NCBI GenBank assembly: GCA_023055355.1
Contig: JALJCS010000022.1
Span: forward strand, 14,012,501-14,076,500
Direction: 5' to 3'
Source of the DNA: Agelaius tricolor
Taxonomy: Eukaryota > Chordata > Aves > Passeriformes > Icteridae
Length of the DNA stretch: 64,000 nucleotides
Shown: positions 1 to 43,222 of the stretch, in pieces
Layout of the letters: the number at the start of each line of letters is the position of its first letter
Numbering within the stretch: the stretch's first letter is position 1
Notes under the pieces: generated by a model
Told to the model about the DNA's origin: nothing
Database searches by the model: none
The model's input: only the letters and a program-made list of their open reading frames with translations
Position numbers and translations under genes: made by a program

Positions 1-93
1 GGGCCCCGTGGTCTGCCCAGCAAGGGGGGCTTTGCCAGCCTGGGGGGGCCATCAGTGCCCCCCTCCCTGAGCCCTGCCCTGTCCTCTCCCCAG

Positions 94-4751
<4,658 letters not shown>

Positions 4752-5470
4752 CGCCGTCCCCGCGCGGGTCCCGCCGGCTCCAGCCCGGACGGGGCCCGGG
4801 GGCTGCTCCGGAGCTCGCCGGCTGCGCCAGCCCTTCCCTCGTAGGTAGAAATAGAGTGATCCCCGAGGTAGCGCTCCCCGTTGGGTCCTCCGTGCGTGTT
4901 CCCTCGCTAGCTGCTAGGAAAGCCCTTCCCTCCCCGTGCATGCGGCACCGCCCGGCCCCAGGGCTGCGGGCCCGCGTGGGCATGAAGGCACATCCCGGCT
5001 GGATCACGCTCCTTCCCAGCAGCAGCCGCTGCCCGCTCTCATCCAAGGACTTACAACAGACGGGCACTGCCGTGGTTTCCAGCCAGAGCCACCCCCAGCC
5101 CGTGTGTCCCTCGGTGGCCACAGCTCAGGGGTGAGTGCAGCCCCGTGCCCTGGGGCAGAGTGGTGCTGGCCCTCCAGGACCTGGCCATGCCGTGGGCTGA
5201 TGTCCTTCTGTCAGCCTTGTTTTTTAAAGATCATTTCTACGGTTTTTCAAGAACTGAGTGTGAGTCTAATACGCAATACTGGGGCTCATTTGGAGGCCAG
5301 GTGCATGCAACACACTTTTTTATAAAGATTATTCTAGCCCAGGTATTATATTTAAAGGTGTGTACACAGAGTGAACCTCTGGCTGCAGAGCCATGCATGT
5401 ACCTCCAGGAGTGGCTTTCCGTTCCTGTCTGCTCCTTGCTTGGAATAAACTTGGTTGGCAACCACGAAAT
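4752..5470 (+). other. DPYSL4: DPYSL4 3' UTR
   Basis: Sequence from the stop codon to about 20 bases past the first good polyadenylation signal. It is GC-rich at first. From 5215 it becomes AT-richer unique sequence that looks like a conserved 3' UTR. No open frame of interest. The end is inferred, not seen directly. Confidence 0.7.
5444..5449 (+). terminator. DPYSL4: Polyadenylation signal AATAAA of DPYSL4
   Basis: AATAAA in the context TTGGAATAAACTTGG. A G/T-rich stretch follows within 20-45 bases (TTGGTTGG, then GGTGGAAGTGGTTG), the expected downstream element. It lies about 690 bases after the stop codon. Confidence 0.75.
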
Positions 5471-6879
5471 GGTGGAAGTGGTTGATCCACCCGAGTCCAT
5501 TTTGTTGTTTTCTTCCTTTGAGTTTTCTGGGTGAGACTGGGACCATCCCATCATGACTTGCAGGTGACTGTGCTCCCTTGGAGGGGGAGAGGCTGGTGGT
5601 GGTAGTTTGGGCAGAGTCCCTCCCTTCTCCTCAGCCGTGCTCCCTTGGTTTGCCTCCTGCCCCGTGGTTTGCAGATGAACCCACAGCTCCAGGAGAGGGG
5701 CCTGGCTTCCCCTCGGCCCACGCCGGTTCCGGTGCTGCTGAGATGCCATGGCCTGTCCATGAGACACTGATTTCCCTGGCACTGCCAGGCTTGGCTCTCC
5801 TGCTCTGTCTGAGCTAGGCACGAGAAACAGAGCAGGGTGCACAAGCAGGGATCTGATTTGTGGGTGGGGGCTGGAATCACACATAGAGCAGCTCCAGATA
5901 CATGAATCCATGAATTAGGAATGAACCCACAAATATAAACCAGGGAGGGATTTATTTTTTTGCTGGGGGTTTTTTGATTATCTGATATGACGTACATTTC
6001 ACAGCTTAATGCTGCAGTAATTTCTGTGTTAAGCACATGGGAATGTATTTGTTTGGATGTTTTATATTTAATTTTAAATTTAATTTAATTTATTTAATTT
6101 GTTGATTTTCTTATTTTCGCTGAAATTGCACCAAGGCAATTAACATCTCGTGGAAGGTGTTCCTGCCATGGCAGGGGGTGGAATGAGATGAGCTTTAAGG
6201 TCCCTTGCAGCCCAAACTATCTATGATTCTATGATCTCTTTTCATCCTGAATAGAGCTTAAATTACAGCAGTGGGAAGTCCATAAGGCATGGGAAAGATA
6301 GAAGTCACAGTCTGATGGCAGTGACCTCCCCACCACCCCAACATCCATAGGCTGACAGGGACACCCCAGCACCCCGAGCTTGTGAACACTTGGCAAAGGA
6401 AGTTCTGAGGTCCCTGTGCTGCAAATGTCCCTTTTCCCACAGTTGGCCTGGTTTGTGCCAGTGAGGACCCAGCAGAGTCACCGTTCCCTGTCCCACATCA
6501 CCCAGTTTGGGTCCCTCCACCCTCTGTGGCAGCCCAAGGCTCAGGCCCTGCCAGCCGTTCCCTCAGGGAGGGTGGGTTTGCATTTATTCCCTCTGTCAGG
6601 GAGCTGTCAGAGCCAGCACAGCTGCCCCAGGCTCCTCCCAGGGCAGGAGCAGAGCCAGCAGCATCTCTGCAGCTCTCCGGTGCCAGGAGAGGCTGGGCCG
6701 GCAGGAACCCCCCCGTGGCACCCACACCGTGTCTGGCCCTAATTCCTTTGGACAGCTTTCCTGCAGGCTCTGGGTCAGGGACACCGCGGAGACGCGCCGT
6801 GCCCTTGACAGCAGCACAGCCCTGGCTCTGCAGAGTCCCCAGCTTGTGCCTGCTGTGGGGAGGGAGCCCCAGTTCCCTG
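5471..6879. other. Intergenic region downstream of DPYSL4
   Basis: Mostly unique sequence. An AT-only low-complexity run (TTTAATTTAAT type) lies at 6060-6115, and a plus-strand CR1 end at about 6135-6240. From 6240 to 6879 it is GC-rich without a supported gene. Confidence 0.75.
6135..6240 (+). mobile_element. CR1 LINE 3' end
   Basis: Plus-orientation CR1 tail: GGTGTTCCTGCCATGGCAGG, then GCTTTAAGGTCCCTTGCAGCC, ending CTATGATTCTATGAT. The terminal octamer-type repeat marks the true 3' end. Strongly 5'-truncated. Confidence 0.8.
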
Positions 6880-7632
6880 AGGACAGCAGTGCTCCTTAGG
6901 GATGGACCCCCAATTCCCTCAGGACAGCAGTGCTCCTCAGGGATAGACCCCTCAATTCCTCAGGACAGCAGTGCTCCTCAGGGATGGAGCCCCAATTCCC
7001 TCAGGACAGCAGTGCTCCTCAGGGATAGACCCCAATTCCTCAGGACAGCAGTGCTCCTCAGGGATAGACCCCAGTTCCCTCAGGACAGCAGTGCTCCTCA
7101 GGGATGGAGCCCCAATTCCCTCAGGACAGCAGTGCTCCTCAGGGATAGACCCCAGTTCCCTCAGGACAGCAGTGCTCCTCAGGGATGGAGCCCCAATTCC
7201 CTCAGGACAGCAGTGCTCCTCAGGGATAGACCCCAGTTCCCTCAGGACAGCAGTGCTCCTCAGGGATGGACCCCAATTCCCTGAAGGACAGCAGTGCTCC
7301 TTAGGGATAGACCCCAGTTCCCTCAGGACAGCAGTGCTCCTCAGGGATGGACCCCAATTCCCTGAAGGACAGCAGTGCTCCTCAGGGATAGACCCCTCAA
7401 TTCTTCAGGACAGCAGTGCTCCTCAGGGATAGACCCCAACTCCCTCAGGACAGCAGTGCTCCTCAGGAATAGACCCCCAATTCCCTCAGGACAGCAGTGC
7501 TCCTCAGGGATAGACCCCAGTTCCCTCAGGACAGCAGTGCTCCTCAGGAATAGACCCCCAATTCCCTCAGGACAGCAGTGCTCCTCAGGGATAGACCCCA
7601 ATTCCCTGAAGGACAGCAGTGCTCCTCAGGGA
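6880..7632. repeat. 40-41 bp minisatellite, about 19 copies
   Basis: Tandem units built on GGACAGCAGTGCTCCTCAGG followed by a variable GATAGACCCC(A)ATTCCCT part. The unit alternates between about 39 and 42 bp. GGACAGCAGTGCTCCT recurs about 19 times. Open frames through it on both strands are repeat artefacts. Confidence 0.95.
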
Positions 7633-7739
7633 ACAAACGAGCTGGCAGGCAGGCACTGAACTATCCCCATGCTTATCCCTGGCTTTCCATGCTCACTGTG
7701 TCTTTTTTGTTTGTTTTTATTTTGCATGGCTTCCCACTG

Positions 7740-7915
7740 CCACAGGGCAGAGTCAGGCCCTGGCACAGGTGCCCAGAGCAGCTGTGGCACCCCTGGATCC
7801 CTGGCAGTGTCCAAGGCCAGGCTGGACACTTGCCCATGGCAGGGTGGAACAAGCTTTAAGGTCCCTTCTCATGCAGACCACTCTGGGATTCTGTGGTTCT
7901 GTGATTTCCCTCACA
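7740..7915 (+). mobile_element. CR1 LINE 3' end
   Basis: Plus-orientation CR1: CCTGGCACAGGTGCCCAGAG, GTGTCCAAGGCCAGGCTGGA, GGTGGAACAAGCTTTAAGG, ending TCTGGGATTCTGTGGTTCTG. It is truncated to the last ~175 bp. Confidence 0.85.
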
Positions 7916-8677
7916 TCCAGCACCTTGATCAGCAGCAGGACCAATTGCAGCAGGTAAGAAAGACAAAGCTGGTTGATGAGGGTCGTTGGTCCCCGGCAAA
8001 TTCCAGGGGCCATAGTTTAGGGTTTAGGTGCAGTGGTGATGGCACAGGGCTGGCAGACACTGGGCTCTCCTGGCTGCTGTGGGTGTTTCAGTCCCTCAGC
8101 TTCCCCTGCCCTGGATTTCAGGGGTTTTTTGGGTTTTTTTTTTCAGATTTCCCTGTGTGTGGGAAACTGCCCTCCCTCTGTGACCCTCACCTTTCCCCCT
8201 GCAGTGCACAGCCCAGCTCAGCGGCTGCCCGTGGTCCCTGGGGACACCCAGGAGGGTGCAGAAGGGACGAGTCCAGGCTCAGCCATGGACTGTCTCAGCC
8301 TGCACCGCTCCTTTGAAGTGAGCAGCATCTCTGAGAGCTGTGTCTGCGCTGCAACCAGCAAGTGTATGAGCAAGATAAATCATTGCTGCACTGAGGGGGA
8401 TCAAAGAGGAAAAGCGATCTCCTGACACTTCCAGGGGTGCTTTTATTGAGGTTAAGATACGTAATCCAGGGCTCTGTGGGGAAATACCAAACCCCTGTGA
8501 GCCGTGGCTGTGGTGTCCTCCGTGCCACAGCGAGGTCAGCTCTGTGCTGGCTGGCAGTGTCCCACCAGCCCTGGTTCCAGCTGCGCTCCTGAACTCCAGC
8601 GTTTGGACGCTTCCGTGCTTTCGTGCATCAATACCCTGGAAATGACACCAAATCCTTGGCAATGTTAAAAATACACA

Positions 8678-8683
8678 TTTATT
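8678..8683 (-). terminator. STK32C: Possible distal polyadenylation signal for STK32C
   Basis: AATAAA on the minus strand (TTTATT on plus), followed in transcription direction by TGTGTATTTTT. It would give a 3' UTR of about 4.1 kb. AT-rich unique sequence at 8700-9250 precedes it. It is weaker than the proximal candidate because nothing visible shows transcription extends this far. Confidence 0.35.
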
Positions 8684-9387
8684 ACTGCACGTGTGCAATG
8701 GCTTCTGACAGTATCTGCAAAAACACAACCTTGTCATAACTTAAATATTCTGTGATGTGGTAAAATTGTCATGCAAGAAAATTACGGGAATGTATTAACA
8801 TAAAATACAAAGATATATTTACATATATCTGCACTGAAATAGTTTTTAAAAATACCCTCCCAAGGCAGCAGGATTTCAGTCCAGGGTCAAGTCCATATTA
8901 CTGGTATTTTTGCTATTATTTTATTACTCTTAGACTCTTTTTGGCAAGCTCTGGAGTAATAGAGAATTGGCAACAGAAGAAACATCAGGACCTGACCTGC
9001 CATTTGTCTTATGCACAAAATTCCCAGGGAAGGCCATGGAATTCAATGCAAACACTTAAAAATATGCAACTTTGCAAAACTTCGTAACACAACAGAGACA
9101 AGAAAACAATCTCATGGCAAGTGATTAAAGGAGAATAATTTATAGGTGCTGTAGACTTTTCACAGCAGATAATGGCACACACTGTATAAATCTGTCATAC
9201 AAAAAAATACAGGTATTTAAATATTTATGTACAGAAAATTCCTGTGTTCTGGCTGTAGTGGAGGTGCAGCCCAGAGCTGTCAGTGACACCTTCCAAGCTG
9301 GGACATGGGACCAGGGCTCACAACTTCACTGTGAGGTTTGCTCAGCAGCAGCAGCAGCAGCCAGGGCTCAGCCAGAACAAGGGCACC

Positions 9388-9442
9388 ACCGTAGGCACCA
9401 CCACGGGCACCTCCACGGGCACCACCACGGGCACCACAGCCA
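9388..9442. repeat. Short ACCACGGGC-type tandem repeat
   Basis: About five imperfect copies of a 12-15 bp GGCACCACCACGGGCACC-like unit, shortly after a (CAG)6 run at 9343-9362. It is low-copy and of no evident function. Confidence 0.7.
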
Positions 9443-11858
9443 TCCCCAGCCCAGCCTGTGCCAGGGCCAGGGCCAGGGAACACCCACGGGAGTGGCACAG
9501 GGAGCAGAGAGGATCAGACCCCAGGACTGCATTGTGCATGGGATGAGCTGGACACGGGACACCCTGGCAGGAGCCACAAAGGTGTGTAGGGCCAACAGGA
9601 CTGAGCTGGGCTCAGCTGGCACTGGCTCGTTACAGGGACACAGCAATGGGGACACAAGAGGGGCCCAGAGTGGGGCACGGGGGGCAGGAGCACTGAAACC
9701 CTCCACAGGGGTTCTGACAATAACACGGAGCTGTTGTCACTGTTGTTCCTATCATTTGTCCCTTTACCAATTGCTCTTTTTGTGCCATTTCTTCTCCAGG
9801 GACTGAGTGCAAACAGGTGGCAATGAACCCTTGTCTCCTATGGGCTCTGGTGAGGTTATGCCCAAATATTACTCTCGACCCAAACCAAGCACTTCAGTGC
9901 TGTGTCCACGGTGTCTCTCCCACTCAGCACAGTGACCCCACAGCTCTGTGTCCTGGGGCTGGTCTCAGGGATTCAGGTTGAACAGTGTCCCCAGCACATC
10001 CCTGGGGATGCACTGCTGCATTCCAGAGGTGCTGCCCAGGCAGCCAGGACCCACCCAGAGTGTGTCCCCTGGGAAGGAGCCATTCCCTGGCATCCCCCAG
10101 AAGCCCTCCTGGCTTGTGCCAGGTGCTGCTGAGCTGTTTTGCACAATGCACTGGAGAAGAGGAGTGCTGCAAGGGGAAGAGGTGAGCGACAGAGAGAGGG
10201 CTTGGGCTGAGAAGGCTCAGTTTCAGAAGCAGACCAGCTCCTCCCCACACACACCAACCCCCACCTTGTCTCTTGTCCTAAGGAGAGCAATGAAAACATC
10301 AATTACACATGTCCTGTAACTGCCAACACCTCTCCTGGCCTGAGCTTCTGGCTGAAGAGGATGTATCTTCATCACCCATCTGTGGGATGGTTTGGTCAAA
10401 AGATCAGCACCACTCCTCGTCATTCCAATAACCTAAAATTTTGCTGTTATTTACAGGAAGTTTCTAAATAGTGCAACGGAATTCACTGTAAAACCCTACC
10501 CACACTGCTGGAGTAAATCACCTGTAATTCATAACTCCTGAATAAATACATGGCTTGAGCCTGATCTGCTGTGCCAGGAGAGGGCTGGTGCTCCAGCTGG
10601 GAGATGTGGATGGAGACACAGGGTGAGCACAGAGCCCCAGCAGAGGACCAGGCTGCCCGTGTGGAGAGCAGGGGCTGCTCAGCACAGCAAAGGGGCCAGA
10701 GCAGCCCCTGCGCACAAAGGTGAGCTCTGACAGGTGAGACAAGGTAATTGGGCCTCCCTGGTACCCAGTAAAGAGACAGGAAGTTACTGGAGGCAGAGAG
10801 GGCAGGTTCCCCAGCACAGCCTGGGGTCAGAGCCTGGGCAGGTGCCCTCCCGTGGCTGGGAGAAGGAGCAGGAGGACACAGTGATTTCAGCACTCTCTCA
10901 ATGACTGGCCAAGCCCCCGAGCCATCATTAACACAGCTCCTAACGAGGCATGGGGTGTGCAGGACCCATGGCTGACACCAGGGACCCCGGGCCTGACAGC
11001 ATCTCCTGGCTCTGCCCTGAAAATAACCATGCAGATATATAAAATAACTGGACAGAGAGCTGCAGCTACCCTCCTCCTGCACAGCCCTAAAGACTTCCAT
11101 GAAAACACATCTCTGCACAAGTGCAGCCACTGATTCCCACATAAAACTGTGGGAGACACACACGCCATGCCCTTGCCTGTGGAAGATCATTTTGTACCAT
11201 TCTGCCTTTCTGGTTTGTTCATGGAAACAAAAACCGCAGCAAAACTGGTCCTGACAGAATCTGATCTGTTAAAAATATCTCCCATCCATTTCTGCACTGG
11301 GAATACCCAGCAGGGATGCAAACACTGCAGCCTGCCAGTGTCTGGCACAAACAGCTGCTGGTGGCTGATGGTGACTGTGCTCCCACCACGCACCTGGGGC
11401 AGTTGTGTGGCACCGCAGGGCTCGGGTTCACAGCAACCAAAAACCCCTCTGCAGCAGGTTCAACATCAATACAGTGAACGAGAAAGGCAACACCCACAGC
11501 TGGAGCAAGGGAAGATTTCCCGTCTTATTAAGAAGTTAAGACAGGTATTGGCAAATTATATACAGTACTTGTACTTTACACTGAAAATAAAGTAAATCGA
11601 AGGGTGAAATACGATATTCCTGTCTTTCATAACCAAGCAGCCTTGCAAGGCCACCCACTCTGCCTCCAACAAAACCTCAGCCTGTGATAAACTGTGTCCT
11701 CTGAACCTGGGCACATGGAGCCAGACCCTCCAACCCATCCCACAGCTCCTCACTGTCTGCAGCAGCCATGTCAAGGAAGAAAACATTTTAAATGCATCTC
11801 AAATACACATTGAACCATTACCCAGCCCCTGAAGAATCCATGGAGTGCACACAAAACA

Positions 11859-11864
11859 TTTATT
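11859..11864 (-). terminator. STK32C: Likely proximal polyadenylation signal of STK32C
   Basis: AATAAA on the minus strand, followed by TGTTTTGTGTGCACTCC, a good G/T-rich downstream element. It lies about 890 nt after the stop codon, a usual 3' UTR length. Confidence 0.6.
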
Positions 11865-12748
11865 TGCCTTCAGTCAGGAAAGGAACTGACAGGTGACACA
11901 GGGACAGGAGGTGCCTGGGACACCCATGTGCTGCAGGACCCAAGCAGCTGGAGGCTCCCAGGAGCTGGTGCCAGAGCCCCGGGGCTGCTCTGGTTTGCAC
12001 AGGGATTGCCCATCCCCAGAGCAGCATTTGTGAACAGGGAGTGCCAAAGCCAAACTCACACCACCTCTTTGGCCTTCCTCCTTGCTCCTTGTCCCTCCCC
12101 GTGGGGCCCAAGGACATGGCTTTGTTCCCTGTCCTCTCACTGCATTAAAAAGGTGTAGATCAGCAACCTGACATTAAAACAGAAAGACTAAATGAGTTGA
12201 TCTCCTCCCCTGACAAGTTGCATAGGCCGTATCTTCCCCTGACAGGCAGCCATGGTGCGGGGCTGGCCATCCATGGCCAGGGAAGTCCTGTGGCAATTTG
12301 GCTCCTGTGCAGGCCATCCATGGCCGGGGCAGTCCTGTGTGAATCTGGCTCCTCCAGCTCTCAGGGGAGCTGGGCTGGGCAGGCCATCCATGGCCGGGGC
12401 AGTCCTGTGTGAATCTGGCTCCTGGGCAGGCCATCCATGGCCGGGGCAGCCCTGTGTGAATCTGGCTCCTGGGCTGGCCATCCATGGCTGGGGCAGTCCT
12501 GTGTGAATCTGGCTCCTGGGCAGGCCATCCATGGCCGGGGCAGCCCTGTGTGAATCTGGCTCCTGGGCAGGCCATCCATGGCCGGGGCAGTCCTGTGTGA
12601 ATCTGGCTCCTGGGCTGGCCATCCATGGCCGGGGCAGTCCTGTGTGAATCTGGCGTGCTCCAGCTCCCAGGGCAGCTGCCGGTGCTGTGCGGTGGGCTCG
12701 GGTGCTCGGCGCACCTGAGGGCAGGTGAGGGCGGTGGCCGGCCCTGGC
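11860..12748 (-). other. STK32C: STK32C 3' UTR (proximal form)
   Basis: Sequence from the STK32C stop to the proximal polyadenylation signal. About 45% of it is the 47-bp minisatellite at 12262-12655, so the mature mRNA would carry the array. The end is inferred from the AATAAA motif. Confidence 0.6.
12262..12655. repeat. 47-bp minisatellite in STK32C 3' UTR, 8 copies
   Basis: The unit contains CCATCCATGGCCGGGGCAGT followed by CCTGTGTGAATCTGGCTCC. CCATCCATGG recurs eight times at about 47-bp spacing, with one longer interval (about 12314 to 12384) that holds an extra segment. Because 47 is not a multiple of three, open frames through it shift between copies and are spurious. Confidence 0.93.
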
Positions 12749-39494
<26,746 letters not shown>

Positions 39495-39829
39495 CTACAA
39501 GGCAAGGAAAAAAGAATTTACATTTGTAAATGCTTTACTACAAATAAGCTTGCATCCTAAAGAAGGCAAGAAGACAACTACAGAACATTGGCCAAGCTTT
39601 TATTAAAGGTTTTCCTCTGGGGAAGCTGCAGGACAGCAGCTGCTTTGCTTTCAAGTCTCTTCACGAGCTGGCAGAGGGTTGGATGAGATTACTAAATGAG
39701 TGGTTTAGCACAAAGTAAAATACAGCTTCGACCTGTGTGGATCCAGGGGGAGCTTCACAGAGCTCAGGAGCAAACTGCGAGTGTGGCAGAGCGGAGAGCG
39801 TGGTGAGACCCTGCCCTACACTGTGTCCT
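39495..39829 (-). other. STK32C: STK32C intron 1, exon-proximal part
   Basis: Unique sequence between exon 2 and the nearby minisatellite. It holds the pyrimidine-rich acceptor. Intron 1 runs from 39495 past the window end. Confidence 0.8.
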
Positions 39830-40192
39830 GCCCTCTGCCCACTGCCCCACAAACAGTGCCCACTGCCCCACAAACACTGCCCACTGCCCACTGCCCCACA
39901 AACACTGCCCACTGCCCCACAAACACTGTCCACTACCCCACAAACAGTGCCCACTGCCCACTGCCCCACAAACACTGCCCATTGCCCCACAAACACTGCC
40001 CACTGCCCCACAAACACTGCCCACTGCCCCACAAACACTGCCCCATTGCCCCACAAACACTGCCCACTGCCCCACTGCCCCACAAACACTGCCCACTGCC
40101 CCTGCCCCACAAACACTGCCCCATTGCCCACTGCCCCACAAACACTGACCCACAAACACTGCCCACTGCCCCACTGCCCACTGCCCCTGCCC
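39830..40192. repeat. ~21-bp minisatellite, about 17 copies
   Basis: Units of CCCACTGCCCCACAAACACTG, with 6-10 bp insertions or deletions (extra CCCACTGC, missing CAAACA), so the period varies between about 14 and 27 bp. It lies 336 bp upstream of STK32C exon 2. Confidence 0.93.
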
Positions 40193-42563
40193 CCTGTGCT
40201 CAGCCAGCGCTGGGTGTGCTGTGGTTGCTGCTGCCAAAGGACAGCGTTAGGGACAGGGACAGCCCTCCTCTCCCTTCACATGCAGACCCATCTGTGGAAG
40301 AGATCCATAGTTTTTCCAGAGCCAGCGTGAGGAGCAATGACAAGAGATGATCGTGCAGCTGTAACACTCAGCCACTGACTCCATCAGCTGCTGCTGCAAA
40401 CAAAATTATTTTTATACCAAAGTACTGCTGTGATTTAATTTAATATCAGTGTTAAATAAAGAAGACAAGGTGAGGAGGAGCTTGCTGATGGACTGAGCCC
40501 ACCTGCTCAGATACAGCTGTCAGCCCTTGCCAGCTGTACCATGAGACCCTCCCCGTGCAGGGGACCCTCAGCATTCCTTGCCACATGTCTGGATGAAAAG
40601 AAATGCTTGGCATGGGCTTGGGGTTTGCAGCATAAGGTGGTCAACAATGAGCACTGAGCCTGTTGGCTGGCCACAGAGACCAAAATCACTCAGGAGGAGT
40701 GGGAACAAAGAATTCACTATAAATATTACGAGTCCCACTCCCAGATCTTAAATAAATGCACATCTGTCATCTCTGAGGATGAATCAAGAGCCCACGCATG
40801 CCCATGGAGTTCCTATTACCCTTTTGTGCTAGGCTTATATCCAAAATATTGTTATTGTCACTTTTGTGGGACGTTTTCTGCAGGAGAGCTCAGAAAACTT
40901 TGCCAAATGAAACTGAGAACAGAATCTGGGCCAGCTCGTACTCCGTGTGTCCCTGCACTCCCAGTTCCCTCCCTCGGGGATGCTGAAGGGCAGAAGCACC
41001 ACGACTGCTCCATGTTTAGTTGGTTTAGTTGGTTTAGCTGACTGTGTGGTGATCAGTCATGGGCTGCACTCCTTGATCTTGGCTAAGGATCTTATTCCAC
41101 CCTCAATGACTCTGTGACCTGCCCGAGATCTCTCCAGGAGACCCCAAACAGATCCCATGGGGACACCAGTGTCCCCAAACCTTCTGACAGCCTCCCCCAT
41201 CTCCAGGGGAAGGGCTCAGCTCCACGGGTGCTGTGTCACCTCCTCATCACCTCCCTCCTCTGTGGGCCTTTTGTTTCAGCAGTGATTTTACTGAGGATCT
41301 TCCTCCCTCTCCTACTAGAGGGGCTGTAGTGAGCAATGCAAAACTGCAGCTTCAGCTTCACAAGTATTCTGTCCGAAATGTTCTGGCCAAAGCATTTGGA
41401 GCAACAGATCAAATGTTTTCCACGTGCAACCAAATCCACTGGCTGACCTCTTGTCACCAAAAGGATGCCCAGCTACAGGGAGCCCCTTGGAAGGGCAGCG
41501 TTTTCTTGACAATTCACCCACATGCAAGTGCTCTGCCATCACTCCAGGAGGAGAGCTTTTGATAATTCTTCCTTATAATGTTTGGAATATTGTGTAAAAA
41601 GGCATTGCCTCTGAGAAAACAAACCCCAAAGTGTCATTTCCACGTATCCATGACTACAACTGATCTGGGAAGCCTGCTCGAGCCAGCAGGCAGGAAACAA
41701 ACCTAGAAATGAATATTCACCAGGCCCTTGAACCTATCAGAAGAGATGTCACTTTTAATAAATTAATACAGAGTTCTGCTGATGGGAAGTTCGGATGATG
41801 CACTGCCTGGTTTCCCAGTTCCAGTATTTTCTGCAGGATTCAGTAGGCAATCTGATAATTCTGTGGAAGTAAACGATTCTAAGATTACACGATCCCAATA
41901 AAGCAAAAGCAATCTCAGCATGTGAAGAAGAAAATCATAGTAGCAGTGTGCTGCTTTTTGTGCACAGCACAGTGGATTACTAAGAATGTTAACTTATCAC
42001 TACGGAATACGTGATTATCCCTAAAATAGAAATCCTGAACCTGCCTGGAACAACTGCATATGCTCCAGAGGCTCTGCTCTCTGGGCTGCCAGGAGAAAGC
42101 TGTCATTCACCCCCAGCCAGCAGGGCTGGCTGACTCTGGGGGCACTGCTAGGAGCCTGAGTCACAGACACAGCGGAGCTTGGGTGGCAGGAGCAGGAGGG
42201 GACAGCTGCTGCCTCTGCCAGGCCCTGCTCACCCACTGCTCTGGCTCTGCACAGCTCCAGCCACAGGCTGGGGGGCAGAAACAGCCCTGGCTTCAGGAGG
42301 AGCCAGTCACTCACAGGGAGCTGCAAACCTGGGGGCTTCAGGAAGCATTTCTGTACAGAGGCTGCTCGAGCCTGGAACAGGCATCCCGCAGCCATGGTCA
42401 TGATCCAAGCCCATCAGGGCTCAGGAGGCACTTGCACAATGCCCTTAATGGCATGCTTCAGCTTTGGCCACTCCTGAAGCACCAAGCACAGGGACTAGAT
42501 CAGTCTAGGTGAGGAGTGGGACTAGTAGGTGCCTTACAACTGAAAAGATTCTGTTCTTCTGTT
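40193..42563 (-). other. STK32C: STK32C intron 1, unique sequence
   Basis: Mixed unique sequence with a short TTGGTTTAG triplication at 41018-41037. Positions 41560-42020 are AT-rich and complex. No gene. Confidence 0.7.
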
Positions 42564-42600
42564 CCATCCCATCCCATCCCATCCCATCCCATCCCATCCC
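42564..42600. repeat. (CCCAT)7 pentanucleotide repeat
   Basis: Seven perfect CATCC/CCCAT units in a row, immediately followed by unique sequence. Confidence 0.95.
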
Positions 42601-42919
42601 CACCTGCAATGTGCAAACAGGAGGAGCTGACTTGCCCCCCACAGCCAGCCCATGCCCTGCCTGTGTGCAATGCCCAGGGTGCTCCCTCAGCTCCTCACAG
42701 GAACAGGACACTCACTGTTCCAGCAGCTCCTCACCACCGTGGCACCTCGGCAGGGAGGGGAACCACGGGACAGGAGACGCTGGCATTTGCCATGTGCTGC
42801 TTCCCGGCTCTCCCTGGCACCGAGTGACAAACCATGAATCACAAATAAAATAAACACCATAGCCTGTGGCTCTGGCTTTGCTGTGGCTCTGCTCTCCAGC
42901 TCCAGGAGTGCGTGACGAG
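42601..42919 (-). other. STK32C: STK32C intron 1, unique spacer
   Basis: About 320 bp of unique sequence between the pentanucleotide run and the 13-bp array. Nothing recognised. Confidence 0.75.
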
Positions 42920-43222
42920 CGGGATGGCAGGGATGGATGGCAGGGATGGATGGCAGGGATGGCAGGGATGGATGGCAGGGATGGATGGCAAGGATGGCAG
43001 GGATGGATGGCAGGGATGGATGGCAGGGATGGATGGCAGGGATGGATGGCAAGGATGGCAGGGATGGATGGCAGGGATGGATGGCAGGGATGGATAGCAA
43101 GGATGGCAGGGATGGATGGCAGGGATGGATGGCAGGGATGGATGGCAAGGATGGCAGGGATGGATGGCAGGGATGGATGGCAAGGATGGATGGCAAGGAT
43201 GGATGGCAGGGATGGCAGGGCT
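42920..43222. repeat. 9/13-bp GGATGGCAG minisatellite
   Basis: Units GATGGATGGCAGG (13 bp) alternate with GATGGCAGG (9 bp). GGATGGCAAGG variants appear at regular places (about every 70-90 bp), a hint of higher-order structure. The 188-196 codon frames through it are spurious. Confidence 0.94.

Larger units (their letters stand above)
7916..11855. other. Intergenic sequence or distal STK32C 3' UTR
   Basis: No gene is supported here. Positions 8640-9250 are AT-rich unique sequence with a minus-strand AATAAA at 8678-8683. They could be the distal end of a long STK32C 3' UTR. Positions 9343-9362 hold a (CAG)6 run, and 9388-9442 hold short ACCACGGGCACC-type repeats. The rest (9.5-11.8 kb) is unique, moderately GC-rich sequence. 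Confidence 0.6.

Noticed and set aside
8170..8425. Possible extra exon after a CCCCCTGCAG acceptor near 8203
   Set aside because: The frame after the acceptor is not recognisable, and there is no partner exon or conserved motif nearby.
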